Part shown: one piece after another, positions 63,516 through 64,000 of the stretch
Layout: each line of letters starts with the position of its first letter
Position numbering within the stretch: position 1 is the first letter of the stretch
Source: Prescottella equi
GTDB lineage: Bacteria; Actinomycetota; Actinomycetes; Mycobacteriales; Mycobacteriaceae
Length of the DNA: 64,000 bases
Direction of reading: 5' to 3'
Assembly (NCBI RefSeq): GCF_020171745.1
Contig: NZ_JAIVAH010000026.1
Location: forward strand, 1-64,000
The notes under the pieces: generated by a model
What the model saw: only the letters and a program-made list of their open reading frames with translations
Told to the model about the DNA's origin: nothing
Databases searched by the model: none
Made by a program: the position numbers and the translations under genes

Positions 63516-64000
63516 GATGCCACCTTCCGTTCGGACGCGAGCAGCTCGCGCGCCTGCGCCAACGGCTCCGGGGCGACCCACGACGCGAGGTCGAAGTCGG
63601 CAGCCAGGAATCCGTGTGTGTAGAGGAACTGCTTCTGGATGTCGAGCAGCTCGAGCCGGTCGGCGTCGAGCGTCGGGTGCAGTCCGCGGTGGAACGAGTC
63701 ACCGTACGCGGCCGCGACTCCCGCAGCGCCCGAGTACGTCTCGCGGGCCAGGACGTCGCGGACCTCGTCCAGGTTGTCGGCGGCCCAGTCGGCCGCCCGT
63801 AGCGTCTGTGCGAGGAACGCGGCGACGAGGTCGGGCCGAGACTCGAGCAGGTCGGCGTGCACCGTGATCGGTCGCGGGGTGCCGTTGTTGACCCGCAGCC
63901 GCTTCGAGTCGGTGGCGTCGAGGTCGACGGCGACCTGCAGACCGTGCTCGCGGGCCACCTCCTGCGCCCGTGCGCCCTTGACGTAGATCGCGTCGACGTC
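63512..64000 (-). CDS. SsuA/DszB-like protein, 5' end outside window
   Basis: The C-terminal 162 residues only; the frame runs off the window edge. It has the type 2 periplasmic-binding fold, and its ending, DIQKQFLYTHGFLAADFDLASWVAPEPL, resembles by eye the C-terminus of the desulfinase DszB. It is translationally coupled to the two flavin monooxygenases. Whether it has a signal peptide cannot be seen. Confidence 0.7.
   Translation of the reverse strand, partial: DVDAIYVKGARAQEVAREHGLQVAVDLDATDSKRLRVNNGTPRPITVHADLLESRPDLVAAFLAQTLRAADWAADNLDEVRDVLARETYSGAAGVAAAYGDSFHRGLHPTLDADRLELLDIQKQFLYTHGFLAADFDLASWVAPEPLAQARELLASERKVAS

Noticed and set aside
1-64000. CRISPR arrays, tRNA or rRNA genes, and transposases
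   Set aside because: No regularly spaced repeats, cloverleaf or rRNA sequences, and no transposase or integrase domains were found on reading both strands; small RNA genes could be missed without a search tool.

Overview
The window is high-GC actinobacterial DNA, most likely from a mycolic-acid actinomycete of the Rhodococcus/Prescottella type. Supporting signs are the recC-recB-recD gene order, a DUF222/HNH (13E12-type) gene with an actinobacterial LexA box, YbjN-like chaperone-fold paralogues, lutABC with an LctP permease and an FCD-type GntR regulator, frequent GTG starts, and 4-bp ATGA/GTGA stop-start overlaps. No rRNA, tRNA or CRISPR array was seen.

Left part (1-18.1 kb): a defence and DNA-processing island. 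A GmrSD/SspE-like DUF262-DUF1524 nuclease faces away from a tight four-gene operon: PLD-SNF2 helicase, DUF4391 protein, type III Mod methyltransferase and type III Res nuclease. Next come a decayed UvrD/RecB-type helicase-nuclease with an N-terminal truncation and two single-base frameshifts, a DNA2/NAM7-like helicase with a cysteine-rich tail, and an HNH endonuclease.

18.2-25.8 kb: a YbjN-like gene and a slipin/NfeD pair are separated by about 1.1 kb of foreign-looking DNA. This insert carries a zinc-ribbon membrane protein and is bounded by two diverged copies of the same gene junction. Then come an unrecognised gene, a long TPR protein and a SIMPL-domain protein.

25.8-37 kb: an EVE-like/PD-(D/E)XK protein, the recCBD operon on the minus strand, and a sigma-region-4 DNA-binding protein without region 2.

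37-44.9 kb: lactate use (lutABC divergent from lldP, then a FadR-like regulator, with two identical FadR-type operators between lutA and lldP), followed by an ADP-ribose module (macro-domain hydrolase and ADP-ribosylglycohydrolase, divergent from an NrtR-like Nudix regulator across an inverted-repeat region).

45-59.5 kb: mostly housekeeping or small genes: membrane proteins, SHOCT proteins, acetyltransferases, an MBL hydrolase, SPFH plus ribbon-helix-helix, enoyl-CoA hydratase, SdpI, MFS plus HxlR, LexA-controlled DUF222/HNH, XRE plus membrane protein, and a spermidine-synthase-like protein. Several have clear palindromic control sites.

59.6-64 kb: a minus-strand operon for organosulfur use or a similar oxidative pathway. 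It holds two SsuD-like flavin monooxygenases, a class II aldolase-like protein and two SsuA/DszB-fold proteins. One of these is cut by the window end, and the complete one lacks a signal peptide.
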